From assembly GCA_003314535.1 (NCBI GenBank), contig POSG01000001.1, positions 372,001 to 436,000 on the forward strand: a DNA stretch of 64,000 bases. The letters are read 5' to 3'. The stretch comes from Geobacter sp. (GTDB lineage Bacteria; Desulfobacterota; Desulfuromonadia; Geobacterales; Geobacteraceae). Shown in pieces: positions 16,892 to 25,207 of the stretch. The translations under genes were made by a program, and so were the position numbers. Position 1 is the first letter of the stretch; each line of letters begins with the position of its first letter. The notes beneath the pieces were generated by a model that was not told where the DNA came from, made no database searches, and was given only the letters and a program-made list of their open reading frames with translations.

Positions 16892-18058
16892 TTAACGCGG
16901 CATGACCGGCACCTCCGCCTTTTCTCCCAGGACGATATCCAGCACGGAGCGCGCCGCATCGGGCCTGCCGAGCCGGTTCGCGTTTCTGCGCAGGGTCTCC
17001 AGCCTCCCCGGTTCATCGAGGAGCCTTGTCACCCGGTAGGCGAGGGCGCCGGTGTCGCACGCCTTGAGGGCCGCCCCATTCTCCAGGAGAAAGTCGGCGT
17101 TTCTCTCCTCCTGGCCCGGGATCGGGGCGACCACGATCATCGGGAGCCCCACGGCCAGGCATTCGGAGGTGGTAAGCCCTCCCGGCTTGGTGATGGCAAG
17201 GTCGCCGGCAGCCATAACCCGCTCGATCACCCTGGTGAAACCTAAGGGGAAGAGCCTCCGCGGATGCGCGGCGGCAAGGTCCCTGAGCGCCTCCAGGAGC
17301 GCCTGGTTGCGCCCTGCCAGGGCCACCAGCTGGAAGTCCAGCTCCAGCCTGAGGAGGCGCTCCGCCAGCTTCTCGATGCCGCCGATCCCGGCGCCGCCGG
17401 CCATGAGGAGGAGGGTCTTCCTGGTCGGATCGAGGTTGAATTCGGCGGCGCACCTGATTCGCGACAGGGGATCGCTGAAGACCGGCATGATCGGTATGCC
17501 GGTGACATGGATGGTGTCCGCGGGGATCCCCCTCTCCGCCATGCGCCAGGCCACCTCCTCGTTGGCGGCGAAGTAGCCGTTCATGTGATCGTGGATCCAG
17601 AGCGCATGAACATCGAAGTCGGTCACCTGGACCCAGACCGGTTTCCTGAAAACACCCCTGCGCACCCAGCGGGAGAGGAGCTGGGCCGGGAGGAAATGGG
17701 TGCAGACGACATGGTCGGGGGCGATCTCCCGGAGCCTCTCCTTGAGCTTGCCGGTGTTGAGCCGCTCGACGGCCCTTCTCAGCCGCGAGAGGGCGGAGTC
17801 CACCTCCTCCCGGTCGGTCCTTGCGTAGAGATACCCCCAGAAGGCGGGATGTTTCTCCACTACGTCGATGTATGTCTCGCTGTAGACCTTGCGGAAGAGC
17901 CTCGGCGCAAGCTCCATCAGGTCGAGGTGGGTCACCTCCACATTGGGATACCACCTCTGCGCGGCGGCCTCAAGGGCCTGGGCGGCCCGCACGTGGCCGG
18001 CGCCCGCGGAGACGCTGATTACGAGGATCCTTTGTTTTCCACCGGGTTCATGGTCCAT
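16892..18058 (-). CDS. MGDG synthase/UgtP-like glycosyltransferase
   Basis: The 388-residue GT-B enzyme begins with LVISVSAGAGHVRAAQALE, the acceptor-side loop of monogalactosyldiacylglycerol synthases and UgtP-type glucosyltransferases. Its C-terminal nucleotide-sugar site reads ITKPGGLTTSECLAVGLP followed by PIPGQEERNADFL. It probably transfers a sugar from a UDP-sugar to diacylglycerol or a related lipid at the cytoplasmic membrane face. The ATG at 18058 has AGGGA upstream and overlaps the 3' end of the YiiX-like gene by 11 nt, so the two are translationally coupled. Confidence 0.85.
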   Translation of the reverse strand: MDHEPGGKQRILVISVSAGAGHVRAAQALEAAAQRWYPNVEVTHLDLMELAPRLFRKVYSETYIDVVEKHPAFWGYLYARTDREEVDSALSRLRRAVERLNTGKLKERLREIAPDHVVCTHFLPAQLLSRWVRRGVFRKPVWVQVTDFDVHALWIHDHMNGYFAANEEVAWRMAERGIPADTIHVTGIPIMPVFSDPLSRIRCAAEFNLDPTRKTLLLMAGGAGIGGIEKLAERLLRLELDFQLVALAGRNQALLEALRDLAAAHPRRLFPLGFTRVIERVMAAGDLAITKPGGLTTSECLAVGLPMIVVAPIPGQEERNADFLLENGAALKACDTGALAYRVTRLLDEPGRLETLRRNANRLGRPDAARSVLDIVLGEKAEVPVMPR

Positions 18059-19634
18059 TTGCGTCCCTTTCAGGCTGTTTTCCCGCCTTGATCTCCCTGG
18101 GGGCATCCTGGATGAGGATATGCCAGTTGGGGCGCGTCCAGCTTTTTCGGAACTCCACCGGGGTGGATTCCACCGCCCTTTTCTCCTTCTCGAAACCGTC
18201 GAGAAAGAGCACAAAGTCGGTCTGCGCTTCCCTGCTTCCGTTTTGTTCGTCGAACTGGCGCACCATGTTGTTCGGTGTGCTCACCCTCCTCCCCATTATC
18301 TCGGACAGGGGGAACCTGAGCCCCCTCATCCCTGGCGCGGGTTCGTAGGCCTTGTAGACCAGCTCCGAGCAGACCAGGGAGGAGTCTGTCTGGAAATCGA
18401 AGTTGAAATCGTAGGGGCGGCCGCTGTAGCGGAAGGCGCGCATCACGGCCTCTGCCTTATCCCTCCTGGAAAGCCTCGGCCTCAACACCCCGATGGAGTC
18501 GGCGGCGCCGGAAAACTCAAGGGAGGTGAAGGAGACCCCTTCGGAGATCGCCTCCAGGACACGTGGGGGATGCCCGTCCTCCAGCGGCGTCATTCCGGTG
18601 GCATAGGCATTCGGGAAGCGTTTCCTCAGGAGCTTTTCCAGGTTGCCGTCCGCCACTCCCTCCCGCTTCACCCATGCCGTCGTCTCCGGGTCCGAGAAAA
18701 AGGCCCGCCTCTCCGCAGGCGTCCCCACAAACATGGCGACGTGGGTCCAGAAGCCGGGAAGGCCCATGTTTGACAGGTACCATTCGTGCCGCTCGAAGAG
18801 GATATCGCCCGGCTGGAGCCGTTTCCCCATTGAGGCGATCTGTTCGCCGGAGATAAGGTGGGCGCCTTTTCGCCGTACCTTGGTGTCCCCCATCCATTCG
18901 GAAACGTTCTTCTGCAGCGGGAACCAGGCGGTGAATGCGCCCTTCTTCACCACGGCCAGGGCGTTCTTGACGGTCAGGGCATGCCCTTTCCCCTTTCCCA
19001 TCTGCCAGATGACCCTGCCGTCATCCTCGATAGCCCGGCGGAGCTCCTTATTCGTGCCGTCGGCGTAGCCCTTGTCGATCGCCTGGAGCGCAGAGAATTC
19101 CGTTGCCGCGGCCACGTTGAGGAAACGGAACTTGAAGCGGCCGTAAGTCCCCGCCGGGAGCCCCAGTTCGGGGACCGCTTCGTCGAGGATCGTATCGAGG
19201 GCGGGGTTTTTGTCCGACAGGGCGATGAATTCCAGCGCATGCCTGTATCCGGCCAGGAAGCAGGCGTTGTTCAGGGCAAAGGAGGCGTTGCGCCGCTCCT
19301 TCTCCCGAAAGAGACTGAAGTCTTTCCATCTCCCGCGGATGGCGTCCAGGGCCGCCTGGCTGTCAAGCACCGAGCTCCAGGCGCTCCAGATGATGAGCTT
19401 CTCCCGCCGCGTCATAAGCCCTTTCTTCTTCTCCCTGTCCGGGGCGAAGAGGTCCTGCCGGGAGCCGGCGAAGTCGACGGCCCTTTTGAGGCCGTCGCGG
19501 GCGATAATGCAGGCGCGGCTGTCGGCGGCGAGCCGCTGCCGGAAGCCGGCGTCGGTGGCGGCTTGAACACCGGGAGCCATGAAGCCGCAGATCAGAAGAG
19601 CGAAGAAAAGGATCTGCGCGAAGGCGCGTTGCAT
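18048..19634 (-). CDS. YiiX/YebB-like NlpC/P60-type cysteine amidase, exported
   Basis: This 528-residue protein has a signal peptide (1-25, ending near GVQAA). The N-terminal 300 residues are helical and unassigned. The C-terminal half (about 300-500) matches the permuted papain-like family: PGDILFERHEWYL, then GFWTHVAMFVG with the His, and DSSLVCSELVYKAYEPA with the catalytic Cys. Such enzymes cleave amide or ester bonds in cell wall or lipid substrates. The start at 19634 has GGAG 6 nt upstream. It overlaps the lipid glycosyltransferase gene, suggesting a joint role in envelope lipid or wall processing. Confidence 0.82.
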   Translation of the reverse strand: MQRAFAQILFFALLICGFMAPGVQAATDAGFRQRLAADSRACIIARDGLKRAVDFAGSRQDLFAPDREKKKGLMTRREKLIIWSAWSSVLDSQAALDAIRGRWKDFSLFREKERRNASFALNNACFLAGYRHALEFIALSDKNPALDTILDEAVPELGLPAGTYGRFKFRFLNVAAATEFSALQAIDKGYADGTNKELRRAIEDDGRVIWQMGKGKGHALTVKNALAVVKKGAFTAWFPLQKNVSEWMGDTKVRRKGAHLISGEQIASMGKRLQPGDILFERHEWYLSNMGLPGFWTHVAMFVGTPAERRAFFSDPETTAWVKREGVADGNLEKLLRKRFPNAYATGMTPLEDGHPPRVLEAISEGVSFTSLEFSGAADSIGVLRPRLSRRDKAEAVMRAFRYSGRPYDFNFDFQTDSSLVCSELVYKAYEPAPGMRGLRFPLSEIMGRRVSTPNNMVRQFDEQNGSREAQTDFVLFLDGFEKEKRAVESTPVEFRKSWTRPNWHILIQDAPREIKAGKQPERDANGP

Positions 19635-19659
19635 AAGCTTCTCCTTATACCTCCCCGGA

Positions 19660-20340
19660 CTATTTATATGGATTGTTTTTTGCGGGCTTACCGCGTTCTG
19701 AAAGCACCACTTTGTCGTACAGTTCAGCCTTCTGCATTTTTGACAGCGTTTGCGAGTCCAGGAAATGTTTTGGAGTGCCGCTCCTTCGATATGCCATTGC
19801 GGCCAACCCGAACAACCGTGGATCGGTAACCGGGTCCGGCGACACAACGGCCTTGGGGCATGTTGCCGATCCCTCCAGCTTTCTTTCGATCTGCCTGAAA
19901 AGCTCCAGCACAAAGGCATCCCGACGGTGCGACTTGCATTCGGAGTATGCCTTTGGGTTTCCAGACCCAATAGCGGCGAACCTGAAAATTTGACTTTTTT
20001 CCAGTCCCTTGAGGTCATGGCGTTCAAAATCCACCGGTTGGAGCATCACCGGCACCGATGCCTTCTCCCCCGATACGAATTTTGGCAGTTCCGAATCAGT
20101 GATGAAGCTGGAGGCGAGAAAAGCCGGGCTGATCAGCAATAGACCAAACTCGCAATTCTCTAAGGCCGTGCAAATTTGAGACTTCCATTCATTGCCCAGG
20201 ATCAGGTCGGTATCTTGCCAGCGTGAATATTCAAACTGCTTTGACGGAGCCAGGACATCGTCGAGCCTTTCCATGAAGTTCTGGACAATCGCCCTGTTTC
20301 TATGGGCATACGATACAAAGTATTTGATCTTCTGCTTCAC
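19660..20340 (-). CDS. TIR-domain protein
   Basis: The 226-residue protein has an N-terminal TIR domain (residues about 4-135): KYFVSYAHRNR forms strand A and box 1, followed by a DTDLILGNEWKSQICTALENC helix and a LLLISPAFLASSFI strand. The Glu in NEW is near the position of the NADase glutamate. The C-terminal 90 residues are unassigned. The GTG at 20340 has GGAGG 5 nt upstream. Bacterial TIR proteins often hydrolyse NAD or act in phage defence, but no defence partner is adjacent. It lies directly downstream of a candidate attC site in an AT-richer patch, suggesting it arrived as a mobile cassette. Confidence 0.82.
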   Translation of the reverse strand: MKQKIKYFVSYAHRNRAIVQNFMERLDDVLAPSKQFEYSRWQDTDLILGNEWKSQICTALENCEFGLLLISPAFLASSFITDSELPKFVSGEKASVPVMLQPVDFERHDLKGLEKSQIFRFAAIGSGNPKAYSECKSHRRDAFVLELFRQIERKLEGSATCPKAVVSPDPVTDPRLFGLAAMAYRRSGTPKHFLDSQTLSKMQKAELYDKVVLSERGKPAKNNPYK

Positions 20341-20356
20341 TTGATCCTCCAAAATC

Positions 20357-20421
20357 ACTTAACGGTGTGAGGCGCAGCGGCGAAGCGTCAGCGAATCCCG
20401 TGTGCCGCCGCGTTGTTGGAA
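20357..20421 (-). other. Candidate integron attC recombination site
   Basis: Reading on the minus strand, a 65-bp stretch begins 6 nt after the stop of the upstream gene with TTCCAAC (6 of 7 to RYYYAAC) and ends with GTTAAGT, an exact GTTRRRY core. The interior has the imperfectly paired GCGGCG/GAGGCG arms expected for L-boxes. Position, length and core fit an attC, but the R-arm pairing is weak and no integrase gene is in the window. Confidence 0.45.
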
Positions 20422-20427
20422 CTCCAT

Positions 20428-21018
20428 TCAGTGCGCACCATGAGGTATTATCTCTGTTATAGCAACATCCTCGTAGCGTGTTCCTGGGTAGGTTTCAAGA
20501 ATGACTAATTTAACAATAGAACCAGGCTTAATAGTGAAAGGCTTAAAATTCACTAACTGCACTTCCATTGAGTCTGCAAGTTGAACCTCGTATAACGGCT
20601 TGTCATTATGTTCAATTCTGAATTTTTTTACTCTTGAGTTTTCTTGCCATACTGTTTTGTTCTTGATGTAACCATTAATAAGCTCAAGACCCCAAAACGT
20701 GGTGCTTTTCATGTCGGCAAAGTGCTTCTTTTTGAATACAAAGCTCACTGACTCCCCAATACCGTTACCTTTCGGTATCCAAGCTGTTTTCAGATTCCCG
20801 TCGGAAATGTTCTCAATTCCGTATTTCACTTTGCCTTGAGGTCCACGAGTTGAAGACGAAGCCATGTCCCAGCCGACAGCACACCCAAGCGAACATCCCA
20901 TGCCGAACTCTTCAGTCGCTGGGCCGTCAAGAGTCGCTTTGATTTGCTGGATTTCTGCTGCATAAACCGGCGCAGATAGTGTTAAGCAAGCAACAAGCAG
21001 CCATGTCATCAAGTTCAT
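20428..21018 (-). CDS. Secreted protein with NADase-type glycan-binding-like domain
   Basis: The 196-residue protein has a signal peptide (about 1-20, ending in VYA). Its mature region resembles the NADase-type glycan-binding / discoidin-like fold: YGIENISDGNLKTAWIPKG, FWGLELINGYIKN, VKKFRIEHNDKPLYEV, and VKLVILETYPGTRYEDVAITEI. Such domains bind carbohydrates outside the cytoplasm. The ATG at 21018 follows GGAAGAG. The gene ends 6 nt before the attC-like site and has lower GC than its surroundings, consistent with a captured cassette. Confidence 0.72.
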   Translation of the reverse strand: MNLMTWLLVACLTLSAPVYAAEIQQIKATLDGPATEEFGMGCSLGCAVGWDMASSSTRGPQGKVKYGIENISDGNLKTAWIPKGNGIGESVSFVFKKKHFADMKSTTFWGLELINGYIKNKTVWQENSRVKKFRIEHNDKPLYEVQLADSMEVQLVNFKPFTIKPGSIVKLVILETYPGTRYEDVAITEIIPHGAH

Positions 21019-21128
21019 CTCTTCCCTCATTCTTTCCAACGGACAAAAATTGACCGACTGTGGCCGGTCTTATTTTCTGGTTGAGAAGTCAGAAAATAAA
21101 TCCGTCCCCTTTTCCTACTTGCTTTCCC

Positions 21129-21443
21129 TTAGAATTCGCCGAAATGTACCCACTGCGATTCTGGGAGGCTTTTGAGGAAGTTGTTTATCTCCTCGATTAC
21201 ACCGTGAGACTCGGCGTACTCAATATGCTCAAGGAGTCGTAACCGCTTTTGAAGGGCTGAAGTGTGTGGCCATGCCGCCAAAATTAGGGGCAACGGTGGA
21301 TTCCAACCACCAGAGCTTTTCTGCTCACGATTGGGCAGCAACTCCCATAGCTGATGCCATTTACCCGGCTCTAGGCAGACTCTTTCCAACTCTTGCACGT
21401 ATTTCTTTAAATCGTCGGCAGTTTTCATTTTATTTGCCTTCAT
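21129..21443 (-). CDS. Hypothetical protein, unrecognised
   Basis: This 104-residue, mostly helical protein has no signal peptide or membrane helix. It contains a Trp/Pro-rich centre (LWELLPNR, GGWNPPLPLILAAWPHTS) and a helical C-terminus ending in WVHFGEF. The start is ambiguous: the ATG at 21443 follows AAGGATGA, and a second ATG is five codons later. It shares the AT-rich patch with the TIR and glycan-binding genes. No family is recognised. Confidence 0.55.
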   Translation of the reverse strand: MKANKMKTADDLKKYVQELERVCLEPGKWHQLWELLPNREQKSSGGWNPPLPLILAAWPHTSALQKRLRLLEHIEYAESHGVIEEINNFLKSLPESQWVHFGEF

Positions 21444-21624
21444 TTCATCCTTATATAGCCGGGAAGTTTATTTATTCCACACCGTACATTTATACGACTT
21501 CCGATTTCGATATGCCAGTTGGTATCATATTGTTGAAAAGGATGGGTCACATAAGGCGGCAGGGAAACGTTCAAGGGGCATGAAGAAAGTTCCGTCTTTG
21601 TGATACCTCACCTGCTGGGCCTTC

Positions 21625-21686
21625 CAGGGACGTTGTTTATTTGTTTACGTATTCTTATTATAGTGAACAATTAAAAAACGTCCCTG
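21625..21686. repeat. 62-bp inverted-repeat element (REP/MITE-like)
   Basis: CAGGGACGTT at 21625-21634 is exactly matched by AACGTCCCTG at 21677-21686. The complementarity continues inward (TTGTTTAC against GTGAACAA), giving about 21 of 24 paired positions around an AT-rich loop. It is a small mobile-type hairpin element. Confidence 0.55.
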
Positions 21687-21707
21687 AAGCACTATATCGA
21701 GCCACAC

Positions 21708-21746
21708 AAAAAAGCCGCCACCCGGTATAATCCGGCAATGGCGGCT
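21708..21746 (-). terminator. Rho-independent terminator on the minus strand
   Basis: AGCCGCCA and TGGCGGCT form an 8-bp stem around an 18-nt loop that itself contains CCGG-type pairing. On the minus strand it is followed by six T. It stops transcripts coming from the mutY-like side. Confidence 0.75.
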
Positions 21747-21758
21747 TCTGTCGTCTCA

Positions 21759-21890
21759 TCAGACTTTCAGTTTTGCGTTACGTTCTTCCATCGGAAAAAC
21801 TCCAAACGGCAGCGGACAGAGACCAACATCCGGTGCCTTGAAAGTCTCCTGGAAAATCAGTCGGCACGATGCACCGGAAACCAGGCGCAC
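21759..21890 (-). other. Possible small ORF (43 aa) immediately before a terminator
   Basis: A minus-strand frame opening at a GTG at 21890 ends at a TGA 12 nt before the terminator stem at 21746. The predicted peptide ends in GLCPLPFGVFPMEERNAKLK and is not of low complexity. No ribosome site precedes the GTG, and a TAA lies a few codons further upstream. It may be a short gene, a gene remnant or chance. Confidence 0.2.
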
Positions 21891-22031
21891 GCTATTTCGT
21901 GCACAATAGTCTTATCAAAACCACTCGCTGAATGCCATTTAATTTTTTTCAATTAAGAGAGGAGGACTGCGGAAGAATGAAGCATGAACCAGGGGAAATG
22001 AAGTTCGCTAGCGGGAAAAATTCGTCAAAGT

Positions 22032-22895
22032 TCAGGCAACGAAGAAGCGCCCTTTCCGCACCGCGAGAAGCCCCTCGTCGCACAACTGCCGCAGGTTCCG
22101 TTCGACCCGTTCGAAATCCGTGCCGAGGCGGTCAGCCAGTTCGGCGACTGTCAACCCCGGGCTGTGGAGCACGGCCTTCAGGAGCCGTCCCCGCACCTCC
22201 CGGTTCGACCCCCTGAAAGGAGACTGGCGGACGTGGTGGGCGCTGCGCCGGGACGGGTTGGGGTGTTCCCGCTTGAGGAAGGCGCCATAGTCCATGAGCG
22301 CGGAGTACCACTCCCGGGGGTGCTCCCGGTCCAGGGACGCTTCGACGAGCGGCAGGAGCTCCCGGTCGTGGACCTTTTCGGCGTCGGGGAACAGGAGGTG
22401 GATAAAAACGGCGCGGATGTTGGTTTCGATGAACACGGTGGGCAGATCGAAGGCAAAGGCGGCCACGGCCCGCGCCGTGTAGGGGCCGACCCCGGGCAGG
22501 GTCTGAAGCACCTCTGCCGAAGCCGGCAGCTCACCACCCCAGCGCTCCATGACCGCCTCTGCGCAGCGCTTCAGGCTGACGGCGCGCCGGTTGTACCCGA
22601 GGCCTTGCCAGCACGCCAGCACCTGCTGCAGCGGCGCCGAGGCCAGGGCGGCGAAATCCGGGAACGCCGCCATGAACTCCCGGTACTTCCCGGTTACCCG
22701 CTCCACCTGGGTCTGCTGCAGCATGACCTCCGAAACGAGGACGGCATAGGGGTCCCGGGTCTCGCGCCAGGGGAGCTCCCGGCGATGGCGGCGGTAGTGG
22801 CCGTAGACGATGCCGCGCAAAAGCGCCGCCACGGCGGGCGAGAAGCCTTCCGCGGCAAAACGCTTCCCAAGGGCGGCGCGAGCGCGTTCCGTCAC
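22032..22895 (-). CDS. HhH-GPD DNA glycosylase, MutY-like, lacking the Fe-S cluster
   Basis: The 287-residue protein has a HhH-GPD core: LVSEVMLQQTQVERV carries the MutY-type Glu, LQTLPGVGPYTARAVAAFAF is the hairpin, and FIETNIRAVFIH sits at the catalytic loop, where MutY normally has Asp and here has Glu. The four-Cys Fe-S motif is absent. The C-terminus (about 225-285) is a winged helix (LTVAELADRLGT, GLLAVRKGRFFV) instead of the MutT-like domain. It likely excises mispaired bases, with uncertain specificity. The GTG start at 22895 overlaps the upstream gene's stop (GTGA), indicating coupling. Confidence 0.8.
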   Translation of the reverse strand: MTERARAALGKRFAAEGFSPAVAALLRGIVYGHYRRHRRELPWRETRDPYAVLVSEVMLQQTQVERVTGKYREFMAAFPDFAALASAPLQQVLACWQGLGYNRRAVSLKRCAEAVMERWGGELPASAEVLQTLPGVGPYTARAVAAFAFDLPTVFIETNIRAVFIHLLFPDAEKVHDRELLPLVEASLDREHPREWYSALMDYGAFLKREHPNPSRRSAHHVRQSPFRGSNREVRGRLLKAVLHSPGLTVAELADRLGTDFERVERNLRQLCDEGLLAVRKGRFFVA

Positions 22896-23920
22896 CCCTC
22901 TTTTTCCTTCAGCTGCTCTTCGTAGAGCGCGTAATTGGCCTTGATGATGTCCGGAATCTTCAGTTCGTACGGGCAGCGCTTGATGCAGTCGCCGCATTCC
23001 GTGCAGTTCGGCACGCTCTCCATGGCCTTCCGGCAGAATTCCACCGCCACGGGCGCGGACATGCGCTTGACGAAAATTGGATAGCCCATGGCCGGGGTTA
23101 TGACGACCCCCTGGGGACAGGGCTGGCAATACTCGCAGCGGCGGCAGAAAATCTTGCCCAGTTCGCTGCGATAGCTTTCCATCATCTCCTGGTCCTGCGC
23201 GCTGATCACGTTGTCGTGCGAGTAGATGGAGAGGACCTGGTCCACCTGCCGGCACGATTCAAACCCCGGGATCGGAATCACCAAGGGGTAATTGCGGAGG
23301 TACTTGAACGCGATTTCGGCATTGTCGATCATCCCGCCGCCGAACGGTTTCATCCCTATGAAGCCTATCCCGCTCTCCATGGCCGCGCCGAACAGCTCGT
23401 CCTTTGCCCCCTCCTCGATGAAATTGAAGGGGAACTGTATGGTCTCGAAAAGGCCGCTCTTCACCATTTTGATCGCCATGGGCAGACTGTGGGACGTCAC
23501 GCCCACGTGCCTGACCTTGCCGGCCTCTTTGGCCTTCATGACCGCCTCCAGCGCCCCTCCCGGTGCGGTCACCTTCCGCCAGTCCTCCTCCTGGGCGACC
23601 TGGTGCAACTGGTAGAGATCAAGATAATCGGTCTTCATCATGCGCAGGCTGTTTTCCAGCTGTTCCATGGCCCCTGCCCCATCGCGCTTCAGGGTCTTGG
23701 AGGCAAGCACCACCCGGTCACGCATGCCCGTGAATGCCTTCCCGATCTTCTCCTCGCTGTCGCGATAGGCATTGGCCGTGTCGAAAAATGTGATCCCCCG
23801 TTCCAATGCATAACGGAGCACGGTTATCGAATCTTCCTTGACCAGCCGGATGATGGGGATGCAGCCGAAACCGAACTCCGAAACGGCCAGGTCGGTGTTT
23901 CCCAGTTTCACGTATTTCAT
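22892..23920 (-). CDS. Aldo/keto reductase with C-terminal 4Fe-4S ferredoxin-like domain
   Basis: The 342-residue protein has an AKR TIM barrel (about 1-265) with FDTANAYRDSEEKIGKAF (Asp and Tyr), the Lys in VVLASKTLK, and YLDLYQLHQV. A C-terminal iron-sulfur region (about 270-330) carries CRRCEYCQPCPQG and CTECGDCIKRCPYEL. AKR-ferredoxin fusions of this type are common in anaerobes and may couple the reductase to iron-sulfur electron transfer. The substrate is unknown. It is translationally coupled to the downstream glycosylase gene. Confidence 0.9.
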   Translation of the reverse strand: MKYVKLGNTDLAVSEFGFGCIPIIRLVKEDSITVLRYALERGITFFDTANAYRDSEEKIGKAFTGMRDRVVLASKTLKRDGAGAMEQLENSLRMMKTDYLDLYQLHQVAQEEDWRKVTAPGGALEAVMKAKEAGKVRHVGVTSHSLPMAIKMVKSGLFETIQFPFNFIEEGAKDELFGAAMESGIGFIGMKPFGGGMIDNAEIAFKYLRNYPLVIPIPGFESCRQVDQVLSIYSHDNVISAQDQEMMESYRSELGKIFCRRCEYCQPCPQGVVITPAMGYPIFVKRMSAPVAVEFCRKAMESVPNCTECGDCIKRCPYELKIPDIIKANYALYEEQLKEKEG

Positions 23921-24023
23921 GGCTCTATTCCTCGTATTCCCGCCGGAGCCGTTCCAGCCCCTTGCTGCCTCTCCGAAGCATGTTCCCTTTATTCCGGCAA
24001 AGTGACATCACCTAAGGATACAC

Positions 24024-24063
24024 AAAAAAAGGAAGTTGCGACAGCATGGCAACTTCCTTTTTT
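24024..24063 (-). terminator. Rho-independent terminator after ychF
   Basis: GGAAGTTGC and GCAACTTCC form a 9-bp stem with a 9-nt loop, flanked by seven A and six T. It functions on the minus strand 34 nt after the ychF stop and is symmetrical, so it could be bidirectional. Confidence 0.8.
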
Positions 24064-24096
24064 CATAACGCGACAGAAATCCGCATAAAAACAGCC

Positions 24097-25191
24097 TTAT
24101 ACGTTGAAGCGGAAGTGCATCACATCACCGTCCCGCGCCACGTACTCCTTTCCTTCCAGCCGCATGAGCCCTTTTTCCTTGGCGCCCGACTCGCCGCCGG
24201 CAGTGACGTAGTCGTCATAGGCAATGACCTCGGCGCGGATGAACCCCTTCTCGAAATCGGAATGGATCACGGCTGCCGCCTGGGGCGCCCTGGTCCCGAC
24301 CGGGATGGTCCAGGCGCGGACCTCCTTCTTGCCCGCCGTAAAGTAGGTGATGAGGCCCAGCATCTCGTAGCCGCTCCTGATCAGCCGGTCCAGGCCGGAC
24401 TCATCCAGCCCCATCCCGCTAAGGAATTCCGTCTTCTCCTCGTCGTCCAGCTCCGATATCTCCGCCTCGATACGGCCGCAGATCACCACCAGCCCGGCGC
24501 CTTCCCGTTCGGCCAGCTCCCGCACCCGGGCAACCGCGGGGTGCTTTCCCTCCAGATCGTCCTCCGACACGTTGGCGACGTAGAGCACCGGTTTGTCGGT
24601 CAGCAGGTGGCATTCCCCGAGAATCCGCTGCTCATCCTCATTCAGGGCAACCCCGCGTGCGCCGCCCCCCTGCTCCAGCGCCTGTTTCACCCGCAGCAGG
24701 AAATCGACTTCGTCCTTCAGCTTGCGGTCGCCGTTCTTGGCCAGTTTCTCCACCCGCGAAAGCCGCTTCTCAACCGTGTCCAGGTCGGCCAGGGCCAGCT
24801 CGGTCTGGATGATCTCGATGTCCCCCACCGGGTCGATGGCGCCGTTGACATGGACGATGTTCTCGTCCTCGAAGCAGCGCACCACGTGGATGATGGCGTC
24901 GACGCCGCGGATGTGGCCCAGGAACTGGTTTCCCAGCCCCTCGCCCTTGCTGGCCCCCTTGACCAGGCCGGCGATGTCCAGGATCTCGATGGTGGTGGGC
25001 AGGATCCTCTCGGGATTGACGAATTGGGCGATCCGCTGCATGCGGGGATCGGGAACCTGCACGATGCCCACATTGGGATCGATGGTGCAAAAAGGATAAT
25101 TGGCCGACTCGGCGCCCGCCGAGGTCAGCGCATTGAAAATGGTGGACTTTCCCACGTTGGGGAGACCGACGATGCCACAGTTGAAACCCAT
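24097..25191 (-). CDS. ychF: Redox-regulated ATPase/GTPase YchF (OLA1 family)
   Basis: The 364-residue protein has the family's G1 motif GLPNVGKSTIFNAL at the N-terminus, DIAGLVKGASKGEGLGN as G3, and a C-terminal TGS domain (TYFTAGKKEVRAWTIP ... KGFIRAEVIAYDDYV ... EGKEYVARDGDVMHFRF). YchF binds ATP in preference to GTP and associates with ribosomes. The ATG at 25191 has GAAGGAAGG upstream. The downstream terminator and own promoter make it monocistronic. Confidence 0.96.
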   Translation of the reverse strand: MGFNCGIVGLPNVGKSTIFNALTSAGAESANYPFCTIDPNVGIVQVPDPRMQRIAQFVNPERILPTTIEILDIAGLVKGASKGEGLGNQFLGHIRGVDAIIHVVRCFEDENIVHVNGAIDPVGDIEIIQTELALADLDTVEKRLSRVEKLAKNGDRKLKDEVDFLLRVKQALEQGGGARGVALNEDEQRILGECHLLTDKPVLYVANVSEDDLEGKHPAVARVRELAEREGAGLVVICGRIEAEISELDDEEKTEFLSGMGLDESGLDRLIRSGYEMLGLITYFTAGKKEVRAWTIPVGTRAPQAAAVIHSDFEKGFIRAEVIAYDDYVTAGGESGAKEKGLMRLEGKEYVARDGDVMHFRFNV

Positions 25192-25207
25192 CTGGTACCT
25201 TCCTTCG

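Larger units (their letters stand above)
21444..22031. other. Intergenic region of 588 bp with inverted repeats and a terminator
   Basis: No clearly supported gene. It holds a 62-bp inverted-repeat element (21625-21686), a strong minus-strand terminator (21708-21746) and, just upstream of that terminator, a short open frame on the minus strand (21759-21890). Confidence 0.5.

Noticed and set aside
17264-18773. Long plus-strand frames opposite the glycosyltransferase and amidase genes
   Set aside because: Composition typical of antisense frames in high-GC genes; the minus-strand genes have clear motifs.
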